In this document: positions 1 through 8,781 of the stretch, piece after piece | Layout: the number at the start of each line of letters is the position of its first letter | Numbering within the stretch: position 1 is the stretch's first letter | Source of the DNA: CAYFKJ01 sp964528595 | GTDB lineage: Bacteria > Pseudomonadota > Alphaproteobacteria > UBA2966 | Length of the DNA stretch: 64,000 nucleotides | Direction of reading: 5' to 3' | NCBI GenBank assembly: GCA_964528595.1 | Contig: CAZGTM010000013.1 | Coordinates: 9,375-73,374, forward strand | Position numbers and translations under genes: made by a program | The notes under the pieces: model-generated | The model's input: the letters and a program-made list of their open reading frames with translations, nothing else | Told to the model about the DNA's origin: nothing | Databases searched by the model: none

Positions 1-30
1 GTTTTTGGTGGGGGCCTTGCGGCTCGTCAT
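1..30 (-). CDS. possible 5' end of a gene leaving the left edge (partial)
   Basis: An ATG on the minus strand at 30-28 opens a frame that stays open to the window edge and reads MTSRKAPTKN. A weak AGG lies about 8 nt upstream of it. Ten residues are too few to assign a family. Its divergent position next to a TorT-like gene makes a response regulator a natural guess, but that is inference only. It could equally be chance. Confidence 0.25.
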   Translation of the reverse strand, partial: MTSRKAPTKN

Positions 31-268
31 CAATGATACCTGGCAGTACTTTCAAATCACCCAAATGCGAATAAGAAACATAGCAGGCCCGGCCGCAGGT
101 TGCCCAAGACTTATCAACTATCTGAGCGTTGCCCAATACTCCCCATCGGGGTCACGATTTGACCGGTACCAGCTCACTGTTTGGGGATTGTGCATATCGG
201 TTGCCAAGCGCAATATCTGTTCTAACTAATTGTTACATTGGCGGACTGGATACCTAACGGGGCACGGT
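31..268. other. intergenic region upstream of the TorT-like gene
   Basis: No convincing gene here; a 74-codon plus-strand frame has no recognisable protein character. The stretch holds two short symmetrical sequences: CCCC-ATC-GGGG at 141-151 and TAAC-TAATT-GTTA at 222-234. The second lies about 35 bp before the TorT-like start and could be an operator. If the minus-strand start at 30 is real, this is a divergent promoter region. Confidence 0.5.
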
Positions 269-1384
269 ATGTTTGCAGCAGCGAAGAAAACCATCTGGAG
301 AATTGGCCGTGCCAGCACGGCGGCGGTTCTCGTTCCCGCGACGATATTGGCGGCGGGTACCGGCGCGATCGCCAAAAGTAAATGGTATCCGCTTGAGGTC
401 GATGTTTGGGACCCGCCCTTCAACACAGAACTCAAGCGACACGTGGAACCCTACGTTGCTTTGGACAAGGCGCAAAAGGCCTGGCGGATTTGCGTTTCCA
501 TTCCCCATCTCAAGGACCCCTACTGGAGCACCGTCAATTTTGCTTTGATCGATGAAGCGAAACGCCTCGGGGTCGGGCTGCGTCTGGTTGAGGCAGGTGG
601 CTACAACCACCTCGACGTTCAGCGCAGGCAGATCAGCGAATGCATGGCCAGCGGTGGTGACAGTCTCATCGTCGCCGGTATCAGCGCCGATGGCTTGAAT
701 GATCTGGTGGCGCAAATCGTTGCAGATGGAAAACCAGTCATCGACATGATCAACGGGATCTCTTCGGCCAAAATAACAGCCAGATCCGCGGTCAATTTTT
801 ACGATGCAGGTCTAGCCGCCGCCAGCTACATCCGAAATCTTCATGATGACAATTCGGCGCTTGTTCGCGTGGCATGGTTCCCGGGGCCGGACGGCGCGGG
901 CTGGGTCAATCAGGGTGATCGCGGATTTCGGGCGGGTCTTGAAGGAAGTTCGATCAAGATCATCGCGAGCGCCAGGGGCGACACCGGCCGGGCCACGCAA
1001 GGCCGTCTCGTGGCGGCGGCGTTGGAGCAACACGACAATTTGGACTATATCGTCGGTACGACGGTGAGCGCGGACGCCGCGGTCGAATTGTTGCGGCGCA
1101 AGCGGTTGTCGAAAAAAATCAAGGTGCTGGCCTACTATTACGGTCCCGGGGTTCACAGGGGCATAAGGCGCGGGGCGGTGCTTGCCGCCCCGACGGATTT
1201 GCAGGCGATCCAGGCAAGGATTTCGGTCGACTTGGCGGTTCGCGCACTGGAAAAGAAGCCGTTTCTCAAACATGTCGCCCCGAAGGTCGTCGTCGTCGAC
1301 CGCAGCAACATCAAGACTTTCGACGTGGACACCAGTCTGCCCCCACGTGGTTTTAGGCCCATCTTCAGCGTCAACAATTGGTAA
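269..1384 (+). CDS. TorT-like periplasmic ligand-binding sensor protein
   Basis: A 371-residue protein of the type I periplasmic binding protein fold, resembling TorT, which detects trimethylamine N-oxide and presents the signal to the hybrid kinase TorS. The ATG at 269 is chosen because it gives a basic N-region followed by a hydrophobic core (about residues 12-35) typical of a Sec signal peptide; an in-frame upstream start at 230 would bury this. The mature part has the binding-protein pattern of a ligand-contact segment (PHLKDPYWSTVNFAL) and a hinge-like second lobe. It sits 49 bp upstream of a hybrid kinase, as torT-like genes often do, so it probably modulates that kinase. TMAO as ligand is inferred from family resemblance; another small osmolyte or sugar is possible. 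Confidence 0.72.
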   Translation: MFAAAKKTIWRIGRASTAAVLVPATILAAGTGAIAKSKWYPLEVDVWDPPFNTELKRHVEPYVALDKAQKAWRICVSIPHLKDPYWSTVNFALIDEAKRLGVGLRLVEAGGYNHLDVQRRQISECMASGGDSLIVAGISADGLNDLVAQIVADGKPVIDMINGISSAKITARSAVNFYDAGLAAASYIRNLHDDNSALVRVAWFPGPDGAGWVNQGDRGFRAGLEGSSIKIIASARGDTGRATQGRLVAAALEQHDNLDYIVGTTVSADAAVELLRRKRLSKKIKVLAYYYGPGVHRGIRRGAVLAAPTDLQAIQARISVDLAVRALEKKPFLKHVAPKVVVVDRSNIKTFDVDTSLPPRGFRPIFSVNNW

Positions 1385-1433
1385 GTTCGCCGATGAACCG
1401 ACCGCGACGCAAACGGAACCGGACAGGGCAGCG

Positions 1434-4400
1434 ATGACGGGTTTTCGCGGAATAATCCTTCTTTTGGCCGCGCTTGCCGGGTTTTTCGGCGTCTTCACCG
1501 TCAGCGAGGTGTTCAAGGCGGACGCAAAAAGCAGCTGGGAAGCCGAAGGTAATCAGGTGGCGCAATGGTTGTCGGGCACCTTGTTGGGTTGGCTGGAGGA
1601 AAGTTACGCGCCGCTGTCGGGTTTGGCGGCGCTTGCAGAAAACTCCGAGAGCGTCACAGAGTCCGAGTTTCTCAACGCGTTCGACGGCTTGGAGGCCCGT
1701 GCCACGGCTTTCTTCCTGGATGCCGCCGCCATGTACCGTCCGGTTGGCGAGGGCACGGACGCGGGATGGCAGGTCGCCTTCACATCGGATCTCTCGGGTG
1801 TTTTATCCCACGAAGCCGTACTGGAGGATTGGCCTGCGTTGTTGTCGACGCTGAACGTCGCCCACTCCCGTCCCGGTGAATTCATTATCGGTCCGCCGAT
1901 CAGGAACAGCGACGATGCCAACACCGTTTCTCCTGTGGCGCTGTCCACCTTCGATTCGACCGGCGATGCCGTCGTGGTGGGGCTGGTCAACTACGACGCA
2001 CTGGTCAAGGGCCTGTTCGATCTCCATGTCCCGCCGGGCCTGTCGCTTGAATTGACGGCTCGGTTCCCCGCCTTGAGCGATCTGGGCAAGGAACAAAGCG
2101 TGATTCAAACGCCCGGACAGGGCACGCTGCACTCGGTCACCACCCGGACCGTCAGCGCCGGCGCCGAGCTTTCCATCAACTGGCTTGCGGACAACCGGTT
2201 TTCCGGCGGCCCCGAACACGAGCTGGCAAATTTCATGCTGATCACGGGTGTCGGCGGCGTTCTGGTCGCCGCCTTCTTTATCGGTTTCCTGCTGCAGCGG
2301 AACGAAGAGATCAGCCGCCGCGTGGAAGAGGCGACGGCGGAGATCGTCGCCGCCAAGGATTCCGCCGAGCAAGAACGCCTGCGCATGCGCGACGCCATCG
2401 AAGCGCTCGAGGTCGGTTTCGTGATCTACGACGCCAACGAACGCCTGGTGATCAACAACCGGCGCTACGCGGAGATGTACCCCGAAGCGGCGGACCTTAT
2501 GGTCCAGGGCGCCAAGTTCAGGGATATTTTGGCCAAGGGCTGCGAATTGACCGGGGTCAACGAGCGCTATGGCCAGACCGTCGATGAATGGGTCGAAGGC
2601 AGGCTTGAATCACACCGCGCTCTCAACAAAGGCACGGTCCAGGAGTTGGAGGATCGCTGGATATTGATTAACGACTTCCGCACGGCCAACGGCGAGACCG
2701 TCAGCATTCGCACCGATATCACGGAATTGAAAATCGCCGAACGCACCTTGGAGGAGCGGACCAACCTGTTGCAAGGTGTGCTGAGCGCGATGACCCAGGG
2801 CGTCGTCGCCTTCGACAGGGACCTCAAACTGATTGCCTGGAATGACGTGTTTCTCGACATCAGGGGATATCCGGCCGAACTGGCCTCTGTCGGCACGGAT
2901 TTCGCCGAGTTCATGGAATACGATGTCGAACACGGCGAGTTCACCCAGAATGATCCGGAATTCGACGTGCAGATGCAGGTCGAACGGGCGCGAAAGTTCG
3001 AGATGCACGCGTTCGAACGCCAACGCCCCGACGGCCGTCATATCGAAGTCCGGGGCGGCCCCATTCCCGGCGGCGGCTTCGTCAGCACCTACGCCGACAT
3101 CACCGAACGCAAGCTTGCCGAAACACAAATCAGCAAATTGTCGGCGGCGGTTGAACAGAGCTCCGCCGCGATCGTCATCACCGATCCAGAGGGCCTTATC
3201 GAATACGTCAATCCGGCATTTGTCCGGGCCAGCGGCTATACGCCCGAGGACGTCGTCGGTTATCCGTTCCGAATATTGAAACCCGGTGTGCTTGACGAGG
3301 AAACCTTTTCGGAATTGTGGGACACCATCAAGGGCGGGCAGGTGTGGCAGGGTGAATATCTCAACCAAAAGAAAACCGGCGAGCCCTATTGGGAGGACAT
3401 TGCGCTGTCGCCCCTGCTGGGCGAGAACGGTGAAATCACCAACTTCGTGGCGATCAAGGAGGACGTGACCGCCCGGAAGGAGGCGGAACAGGAACTCCGC
3501 ACCGCGCGCGATGCGGCTGAGGCCGCCAGCCAGGCGAAGGCGGATTTCCTGGCCTCGATGAGCCACGAAATCCGAACGCCCATGAACGGCATCGTCGGCA
3601 TGGCGGATCTTCTTTCACAGTCCGAGTTGGACGCCGATCAGCGGATCATGCTGGATACCGTCCGGGATTCCGGCAATTCGTTGCTGACGATCATCAACGA
3701 TATTCTCGACTTCTCGAAGATCGAGGCCGGCAAGCTCGATATCGAGAGCATTCCGATGTCGCTCAACGACGTCCTGGAAGGCGCCGCCGCAACCATGTCG
3801 CCCAACGCCAGCCGCAAAGGCGCGCGGATCATCACCTTCGTCGACCCCGACATTCCCCAAACGCTGCTCGGCGACCCGGTTAGGCTACGCCAGATCGTCT
3901 TCAATCTGACCGGCAATGCGGTGAAATTTTCGGAAGAGGGCGAGGTTGTCGTCAGGGCCGATGCCGTCGATCTCGAAGCCGATCCGGTCCGCGTCAAGAT
4001 ATCGGTGATCGATCAGGGTATCGGTATAACGGAGGAAGCGCAGGGCAAGCTCTTCGAAGCGTTTTCGCAGGCCGAGAGCTCGACGACGCGCCGTTTCGGC
4101 GGCACCGGCCTTGGCCTGGCTATATGTAAACGGTTGACCGACTTGATGGGCGGAGAGATCACGGTCGACAGCCAGATCGGTTCCGGCTCGACTTTCGCCG
4201 TCGAAATTCTCCTGAAATTGGCCGATCAGGAAGCGGGGCTGCCTGAAGATGCCGATCTGTCCGGGGTCCGCGCCTTGTGCGTCTCGGACGTCGATACGTT
4301 GCGCGATTCGATGGTGCGGTACCTGCGGCATTGGTCGGTCGAGGCCGAGGCCGCGTCTTCCGAAGACGATGCGGCCGACCGCCTCGCGAATGCCGGCGAT

Positions 4401-5483
4401 GCCATCGACGTCGTCGTGCTTGACCTCGGCCTCAGCACCGAACGTCAACAAGCCGCCATAAAGCGGTTTGCCGCGGCGGGGCGGACCTTCGTCGTGTTGT
4501 CCGAAGGCCAAAGGCGCAGCGCCCGAATTGAAAAAGGCGATTGCGTCACGCTGGACGGCAATCCCTTGAGGCACATGCCGTTCGTCAACGCCGTCGCCGT
4601 CGCCGCCGGACGCGCCAGTCCGCTGGTCAAACCCGATGTCGATGACGGGGTTTCGGAATCCGTCGAGGCTTTGTCGGTCGAGGACGCGCTGGCCGGGGGA
4701 ACGCTGATCCTGCTGGCGGAAGACAACATGACAAACCAACAGGTGATTGGCCGGCAACTGACCAAGCTCGGCTATACCTGTGAAATGGCGGACGACGGCA
4801 AATTCGCGTTGGAGGCCTGGCGGGGCAAGGATTACGCGCTCTTGCTAACGGATTGCCACATGCCGCGCATGGACGGGTTCGAACTGACGGCCGCGGTGCG
4901 GGCGGACGAAGAGGGCAGCGGCAAGCGGTCTCCGATCATCGCGGTGACGGCCAACGCGCTGGAAGGCGAGGCCGAACGCTGCATCGCCGCTGGCATGGAT
5001 GACTATCTCTCGAAGCCGCTGGCCATGAACGATCTCAAGGCGACCTTGAGAAAATGGATGCCGAACGCCGTGTCCGAAGCTGTGGAGGAGAAAGCAGAGG
5101 CCACAGCGCAAATATCCGCGACGCCTGATGAAACGCCGCCGCCCGACAAGGGTTCAAAAGCCGTTGAGCCCAAGTTCTTGCGGGAAACCTTTGGTGACGA
5201 TGACGAACTGATCAAGGAAATCCTGTTGGATTTCGTGGCGCCGGCGGAGGCCACCGTCGGCGAAATCAACGACGCGTTCGACTCCCGCGATGCCGCCGCA
5301 CTGGGCGCCGCGGCGCACAAGCTCAAATCGTCGTCTCGATCGGTCGGCGCCGAAGTGTTGGCCGACCTTTGCGCCGATCTCGAGAAATCAGGGAAGAGCG
5401 CCGATTGGCCGAGCATTGAGGATCACCACCCCAAGCTTGCCTCCGCCATTGCCGCAGTGACCTCGGAAATCGAATCCCTCTGA
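1434..5483 (+). CDS. CHASE/PAS hybrid sensor histidine kinase with two receivers and HPt
   Basis: A 1349-residue membrane-bound phosphorelay kinase. The start at 1434 is preferred because TM1 (residues 5-25) follows it directly; the open frame extends further upstream but overlaps the TorT-like gene. Visible order: periplasmic CHASE-like region (about 35-255), TM2 (267-288), coiled linker, three PAS modules (about 320-690), HisKA with phospho-accepting His711 in MSHEIRTPMNG, HATPase (about 820-940) with N- and G-boxes, a degenerate receiver (Asp997 present, the conserved Lys replaced in LDGNPL), a full receiver (AEDN, Asp1140 in TDCHMPRMDG, SKPL), and an HPt domain with His1295 (AAHKLKSSS). 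The TorT-like partner lies just upstream. Classical TorS lacks CHASE and triple PAS, so this is a TorT-coupled but differently built kinase. No cognate transcription factor is in the window. Confidence 0.85.
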   Translation: MTGFRGIILLLAALAGFFGVFTVSEVFKADAKSSWEAEGNQVAQWLSGTLLGWLEESYAPLSGLAALAENSESVTESEFLNAFDGLEARATAFFLDAAAMYRPVGEGTDAGWQVAFTSDLSGVLSHEAVLEDWPALLSTLNVAHSRPGEFIIGPPIRNSDDANTVSPVALSTFDSTGDAVVVGLVNYDALVKGLFDLHVPPGLSLELTARFPALSDLGKEQSVIQTPGQGTLHSVTTRTVSAGAELSINWLADNRFSGGPEHELANFMLITGVGGVLVAAFFIGFLLQRNEEISRRVEEATAEIVAAKDSAEQERLRMRDAIEALEVGFVIYDANERLVINNRRYAEMYPEAADLMVQGAKFRDILAKGCELTGVNERYGQTVDEWVEGRLESHRALNKGTVQELEDRWILINDFRTANGETVSIRTDITELKIAERTLEERTNLLQGVLSAMTQGVVAFDRDLKLIAWNDVFLDIRGYPAELASVGTDFAEFMEYDVEHGEFTQNDPEFDVQMQVERARKFEMHAFERQRPDGRHIEVRGGPIPGGGFVSTYADITERKLAETQISKLSAAVEQSSAAIVITDPEGLIEYVNPAFVRASGYTPEDVVGYPFRILKPGVLDEETFSELWDTIKGGQVWQGEYLNQKKTGEPYWEDIALSPLLGENGEITNFVAIKEDVTARKEAEQELRTARDAAEAASQAKADFLASMSHEIRTPMNGIVGMADLLSQSELDADQRIMLDTVRDSGNSLLTIINDILDFSKIEAGKLDIESIPMSLNDVLEGAAATMSPNASRKGARIITFVDPDIPQTLLGDPVRLRQIVFNLTGNAVKFSEEGEVVVRADAVDLEADPVRVKISVIDQGIGITEEAQGKLFEAFSQAESSTTRRFGGTGLGLAICKRLTDLMGGEITVDSQIGSGSTFAVEILLKLADQEAGLPEDADLSGVRALCVSDVDTLRDSMVRYLRHWSVEAEAASSEDDAADRLANAGDAIDVVVLDLGLSTERQQAAIKRFAAAGRTFVVLSEGQRRSARIEKGDCVTLDGNPLRHMPFVNAVAVAAGRASPLVKPDVDDGVSESVEALSVEDALAGGTLILLAEDNMTNQQVIGRQLTKLGYTCEMADDGKFALEAWRGKDYALLLTDCHMPRMDGFELTAAVRADEEGSGKRSPIIAVTANALEGEAERCIAAGMDDYLSKPLAMNDLKATLRKWMPNAVSEAVEEKAEATAQISATPDETPPPDKGSKAVEPKFLRETFGDDDELIKEILLDFVAPAEATVGEINDAFDSRDAAALGAAAHKLKSSSRSVGAEVLADLCADLEKSGKSADWPSIEDHHPKLASAIAAVTSEIESL

Positions 5484-5555
5484 ACGCCCGTAATTAGCAC
5501 GACGTTCGTGTCATCTGCTTCCAGGAAAATTGCGCTGCTGTCCCCCCCATCCTGT

Positions 5556-5602
5556 CCTTCCCCCGCGTCGTACCGGTGCACGCTTCGCATGACGGGGGAA
5601 GG
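5556..5602. repeat. long-loop hairpin in a convergent intergenic region
   Basis: Perfect 10-bp arms CCTTCCCCCG (5556-5565) and CGGGGGAAGG (5593-5602) enclose a 27-nt loop. It lies between the 3' ends of the hybrid kinase and lrp genes. It may act as a terminator or be one copy of a dispersed intergenic repeat; no T-run follows on the plus strand. Confidence 0.5.
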
Positions 5603-5638
5603 AACTCACTTTTTAAATTTCGTCCAAATATGAAAAAG

Positions 5639-5675
5639 CCCTCCCCTTGAGGGAGGGGGGAGGGTTGGGTGGGGG
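5639..5675 (+). repeat. CCCTCCC hairpin fused to a G-quadruplex-type run
   Basis: A 7-bp stem (5639-5645 with 5651-5657, loop CTTGA) runs into six closely spaced runs of three or more G on the plus strand at 5651-5675. It is preceded by AAAAA at 5633-5637, so on the minus strand the same stem is followed by a T-run and could terminate lrp transcription. Purine-rich hairpins of this kind are common dispersed intergenic elements in alphaproteobacteria (general knowledge, not checked here). Confidence 0.5.
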
Positions 5676-5723
5676 TAGAGCCACAAGGCTGGAAATTAAC
5701 CTGGGTACACTTGGACCGGTTTT

Positions 5724-6224
5724 CTAATCTGCCTCCTCGTGGCCGTAGTGCGAGAGGCTGGGGAAGATGTTGCTGCGTTTGACGATGTCCAGAGCAAAGC
5801 TTGATTCGATGGAGGCAATGCCGGGGATATTGGTGATCTTTCGCTTCAACGTCATTTCATAGGATTTGAGGCTGTCGGTGACGATGCGCAGGAGATAGTC
5901 GAAGCCGCCGGTCATCAAATAGCACTCGACGACCTCCTCGACTTTCGAGATTTCCCGCTCAAAAACGCGCAAGTTTTCCTCGTTCTGCTTTTCCAGGCGG
6001 ATTGAAACAAAAGTGCTGATCGGTAGGCCGTACATCGCCTGATCGATATTGGCGGTGTAGCCGGTGATCAGGCCTTCCTGCTCCAGCCTTTTGGTCCGGC
6101 GCAGGCAGGGCGAGGGCGAGAGATTGACCCGCTTCGATAATTCGTTGTTTGTCAGACGCCCATCCGCCTGCAATTCGCGGATAATACGTCGGTCGATTTG
6201 ATCAAATGCCATCGGCCTACTCAT
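5724..6224 (-). CDS. Lrp/AsnC family transcriptional regulator
   Basis: A 166-residue feast/famine regulator. Residues 5-65 form the Lrp winged helix (DQIDRRIIRELQADGRL, then SPSPCLRRTKRLEQEGLI), and residues 70-155 form the RAM ligand-binding domain (VVECYLMTGGFDYLLRIV, and the typical NIPGIASIESSFAL). ATG codons at 6224 and 6212 are both possible. It is divergent from the 2-oxo-acid dehydrogenase E1 gene with a 139-bp gap, the arrangement seen in Pseudomonas mdeR-mdeB, so it probably activates that gene in response to an amino acid. The ligand cannot be read from sequence. Confidence 0.92.
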   Translation of the reverse strand: MSRPMAFDQIDRRIIRELQADGRLTNNELSKRVNLSPSPCLRRTKRLEQEGLITGYTANIDQAMYGLPISTFVSIRLEKQNEENLRVFEREISKVEEVVECYLMTGGFDYLLRIVTDSLKSYEMTLKRKITNIPGIASIESSFALDIVKRSNIFPSLSHYGHEEAD

Positions 6225-6363
6225 TTTTAGCAGATTCTGCCAATTTACTATCGCGGATTAGCATTTTTCGCAACCATCTGCCGTCTGATTTTGGGCATAC
6301 TGCTGATATCCTGCCAATTCCGGGCGGCGCGGCCGGCCGTGCCCAAGATCAAGAGAATTTCCG

Positions 6364-8781
6364 ATGACCCTTCCCCTGACGAGCGCCACGAACGACAATT
6401 CGACCATGCCCGATGCACACGCGGAATCATCGGAAATTGGCCCGGCGACGCCGGTTCCGGCCAACGAACTCGTGGTCCTCGATGCGCTCGAGACCAAGGT
6501 TCGCTGGTTGTCGTCCTGGATGATCCACCACGCCAACCACATCCGGCCCAACCGGGACGGCGTCAAGGTCGGCGGTCACCAGGCCAGTTGCGCCTCGATT
6601 TCAACCATCATGACCGCGCTTTACGGCCGCGTTCTGAGGCCCGAGGACCGGGTGGCCGTGAAACCCCACGCCAGCCCGGTTTTCCATGCCATGAACTACA
6701 TGTTCGACAAACAAAGCCTGGAAAACCTGAAGAACTTCCGCGCCTTGGGCGGGGCGCAGTCCTACCCCTCGCGCACCAAGGACGGCGAGGAGGTCGACTT
6801 CTCCACAGGCTCGGTCGGGCTGGGCGCGGCGCTGACAAACTTCGCCGCGCTGACGCAGGACTATCTCGCGGCCAAAGGGCTTACGCCGGCGGACTGGAAA
6901 CAGGGCCGCATGGTGGCGTTGGTGGGCGACGCCGAGTTGGATGAAGGCAACGTCTACGAGGCTTTGCTGGACACCTGGAAGCACGACCTGCGCGATGTCT
7001 GGTGGGTGATCGACTACAATCGGCAGAGCCTGGACGGCATGATCAACGAACAGCTCTTCCGTCTGATCGGGCGGTTCTTCCGCGCGGTGGGCTGGAACGT
7101 GATTACCGTCAAATACGGCCGCAAGCTCTACGAAGCCTTCCAGCGTCCCGGCGGCCTGGCCTTGCGCCGCTGGTTTAACGATTGCGAAAACGACGTATTT
7201 TCGGCCTTGGCCTTTCAGGGCGGTCCAGCCTGGCGCCAGCAAATCAAAGCCGACCTGCCGGACGATGCCGACGTCCATGCCCTGATCGACAGCTTCGACG
7301 ACGAGGGCCTGCACGAGATCATGACTGACCTCGGCGGCCACTGCATGGAGGCGCTGGTCAACGCCTTCGAAACCGTACCCGACGACAAGCCGACCTGCTT
7401 CATTTGCTACACGGTCAAGGGGCACGGCACGCCGCTGGCCGGTCACAAGGACAACCACGCCGGCATCATGAACGATCCGCAGATGGAGCAATACCGCGGC
7501 GACTGCGGCATTGCGCCAGGTGAGGAATGGGACCGGGCGTCCGGCCTGCCTTTGGAGGAAGCCGAGCTCGACGCCTTCCTCAAGGCCGTTCCTTTCAATG
7601 CCGACGAGAGCAGAAAAAAAACCGCAGCCCCTGTGCCTGTGCCCGGCACGCTATCGCTCGAACATGTCGAACGGGGGTCGACGCAGGAGGCATTCGGGCG
7701 AATTCTCAACGATCTGGCGAAGACCGGCGGCGTCCTGGCCGACCGCATCGTCACCACATCGCCGGATGTAACGGTGTCGACAAATCTCGGCGGCTGGGTC
7801 AACCAGCGTGGTTTGTTCGCCCGCGAAGCCAAGGGCGACGAATTCCGCGACCGCAAGGTGCCGTCGGCGCAGAAATGGGTGCATTCGCCGGACGGCCAAC
7901 ACATCGAACTGGGCATCGCTGAAAGCGACCTCTTTCTCAATCTCGCCGCTTTCGGCCTGTCGCACAGCCTGTTCGGCGTCCGCCTGCTGCCCATCGGCAC
8001 GTTGTACGATCCGTTCATCGCACGCGGGCTCGATAGCCTCAACTACGCCTGCTATCAGGACGCCCGCTTCATGGTTGTCGGTACGCCGTCGGGTGTCTCG
8101 CTGGCGCCGGAGGGGGGTGCCCATCAGTCGATATCGACGCCGATGATCGGCCTCGGCCAACCGGGTCTGACTTCGTTCGAACCGGCCTTCGCCGACGAGT
8201 TGGCTGAAATCATGCGCTGGTCGTTCGAGCATATGCAGGACGAAGAAGCGGGCGGCGCGGTTTACCTCCGGCTTTCGACCAAACCGCTCGACCAGCCCAG
8301 CCGTCAACTGGACGACGAATTTAAGCGCCAGATCATTCTGGGTGGCTACTGGCTGCACGAACCGGCCGCGGGATCGGACATGGCGCTGGTTTGCAGCGGC
8401 GTCATTACCGGTGAGGCGATTGCAGCCCATGAACGCTTGTCACGGAGGGCTCCCGGTACGGGTTTGCTGGTCGTGACCTCAACCGATCGGCTTTACAACG
8501 ATTGGCAACGCCTGGAACGGGACCGCCTGCATGGCAGTGATGGCGGACGCATGGCGCATGTCGAGGACCTCATGGAACCTTTGGCCGCGGGGGCGCGGAT
8601 CGTCTCCGTGATTGACGGCCATCCCGCCTCGCTGGCCTGGATCGGTGGCGTCCGCGGCCATGCCGTGGCGCCGTTAGGTATCCGCGAGTTCGGTCAAAGC
8701 GGTGACACCATCGATATCTACCGCCATTACGACATCGGCGTCGACGCCATCGAACGGGCGGCCACGCGGTTCGGGGATTAA
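6364..8781 (+). CDS. homodimeric 2-oxo-acid dehydrogenase E1 (AceE/MdeB-like, TPP-dependent)
   Basis: An 805-residue thiamine-diphosphate enzyme of the AceE/transketolase type, with both the TPP-binding N-terminal half and the pyrimidine-binding half on one chain. The diphosphate motif GDAELDEGN begins near residue 188, and GHKDNHAG, GIAESDLF and the C-terminal transketolase domain are recognisable. True AceE is about 890 residues; this shorter form resembles MdeB, the 2-oxobutyrate dehydrogenase E1 of methionine catabolism. No E2 or E3 gene is adjacent, so it must borrow a lipoyl E2 from elsewhere or work as a decarboxylase or ligase. The divergent Lrp supports a role in amino-acid-derived 2-oxo-acid breakdown. 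ATG at 6364 is used; 6406 is an alternative. Its stop overlaps the convergent response-regulator stop in TTAA. Confidence 0.82.
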   Translation: MTLPLTSATNDNSTMPDAHAESSEIGPATPVPANELVVLDALETKVRWLSSWMIHHANHIRPNRDGVKVGGHQASCASISTIMTALYGRVLRPEDRVAVKPHASPVFHAMNYMFDKQSLENLKNFRALGGAQSYPSRTKDGEEVDFSTGSVGLGAALTNFAALTQDYLAAKGLTPADWKQGRMVALVGDAELDEGNVYEALLDTWKHDLRDVWWVIDYNRQSLDGMINEQLFRLIGRFFRAVGWNVITVKYGRKLYEAFQRPGGLALRRWFNDCENDVFSALAFQGGPAWRQQIKADLPDDADVHALIDSFDDEGLHEIMTDLGGHCMEALVNAFETVPDDKPTCFICYTVKGHGTPLAGHKDNHAGIMNDPQMEQYRGDCGIAPGEEWDRASGLPLEEAELDAFLKAVPFNADESRKKTAAPVPVPGTLSLEHVERGSTQEAFGRILNDLAKTGGVLADRIVTTSPDVTVSTNLGGWVNQRGLFAREAKGDEFRDRKVPSAQKWVHSPDGQHIELGIAESDLFLNLAAFGLSHSLFGVRLLPIGTLYDPFIARGLDSLNYACYQDARFMVVGTPSGVSLAPEGGAHQSISTPMIGLGQPGLTSFEPAFADELAEIMRWSFEHMQDEEAGGAVYLRLSTKPLDQPSRQLDDEFKRQIILGGYWLHEPAAGSDMALVCSGVITGEAIAAHERLSRRAPGTGLLVVTSTDRLYNDWQRLERDRLHGSDGGRMAHVEDLMEPLAAGARIVSVIDGHPASLAWIGGVRGHAVAPLGIREFGQSGDTIDIYRHYDIGVDAIERAATRFGD

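Noticed and set aside
177..226. Two CTGTT-containing decamers (177-186, 217-226) as TorR boxes
   Set aside because: Only the first five or six bases match the CTGTTCATAT consensus from memory, and spacing is irregular; too weak to annotate.
5..229. 74-codon plus-strand frame at the left edge
   Set aside because: No ribosome site, no recognisable motif, and it occupies the region where the TorT-like promoter must lie.
1182..1433. An 84-codon N-terminal extension of the hybrid kinase
   Set aside because: It overlaps the TorT-like gene and has no signal or domain; the ATG at 1434 leads directly into TM1.
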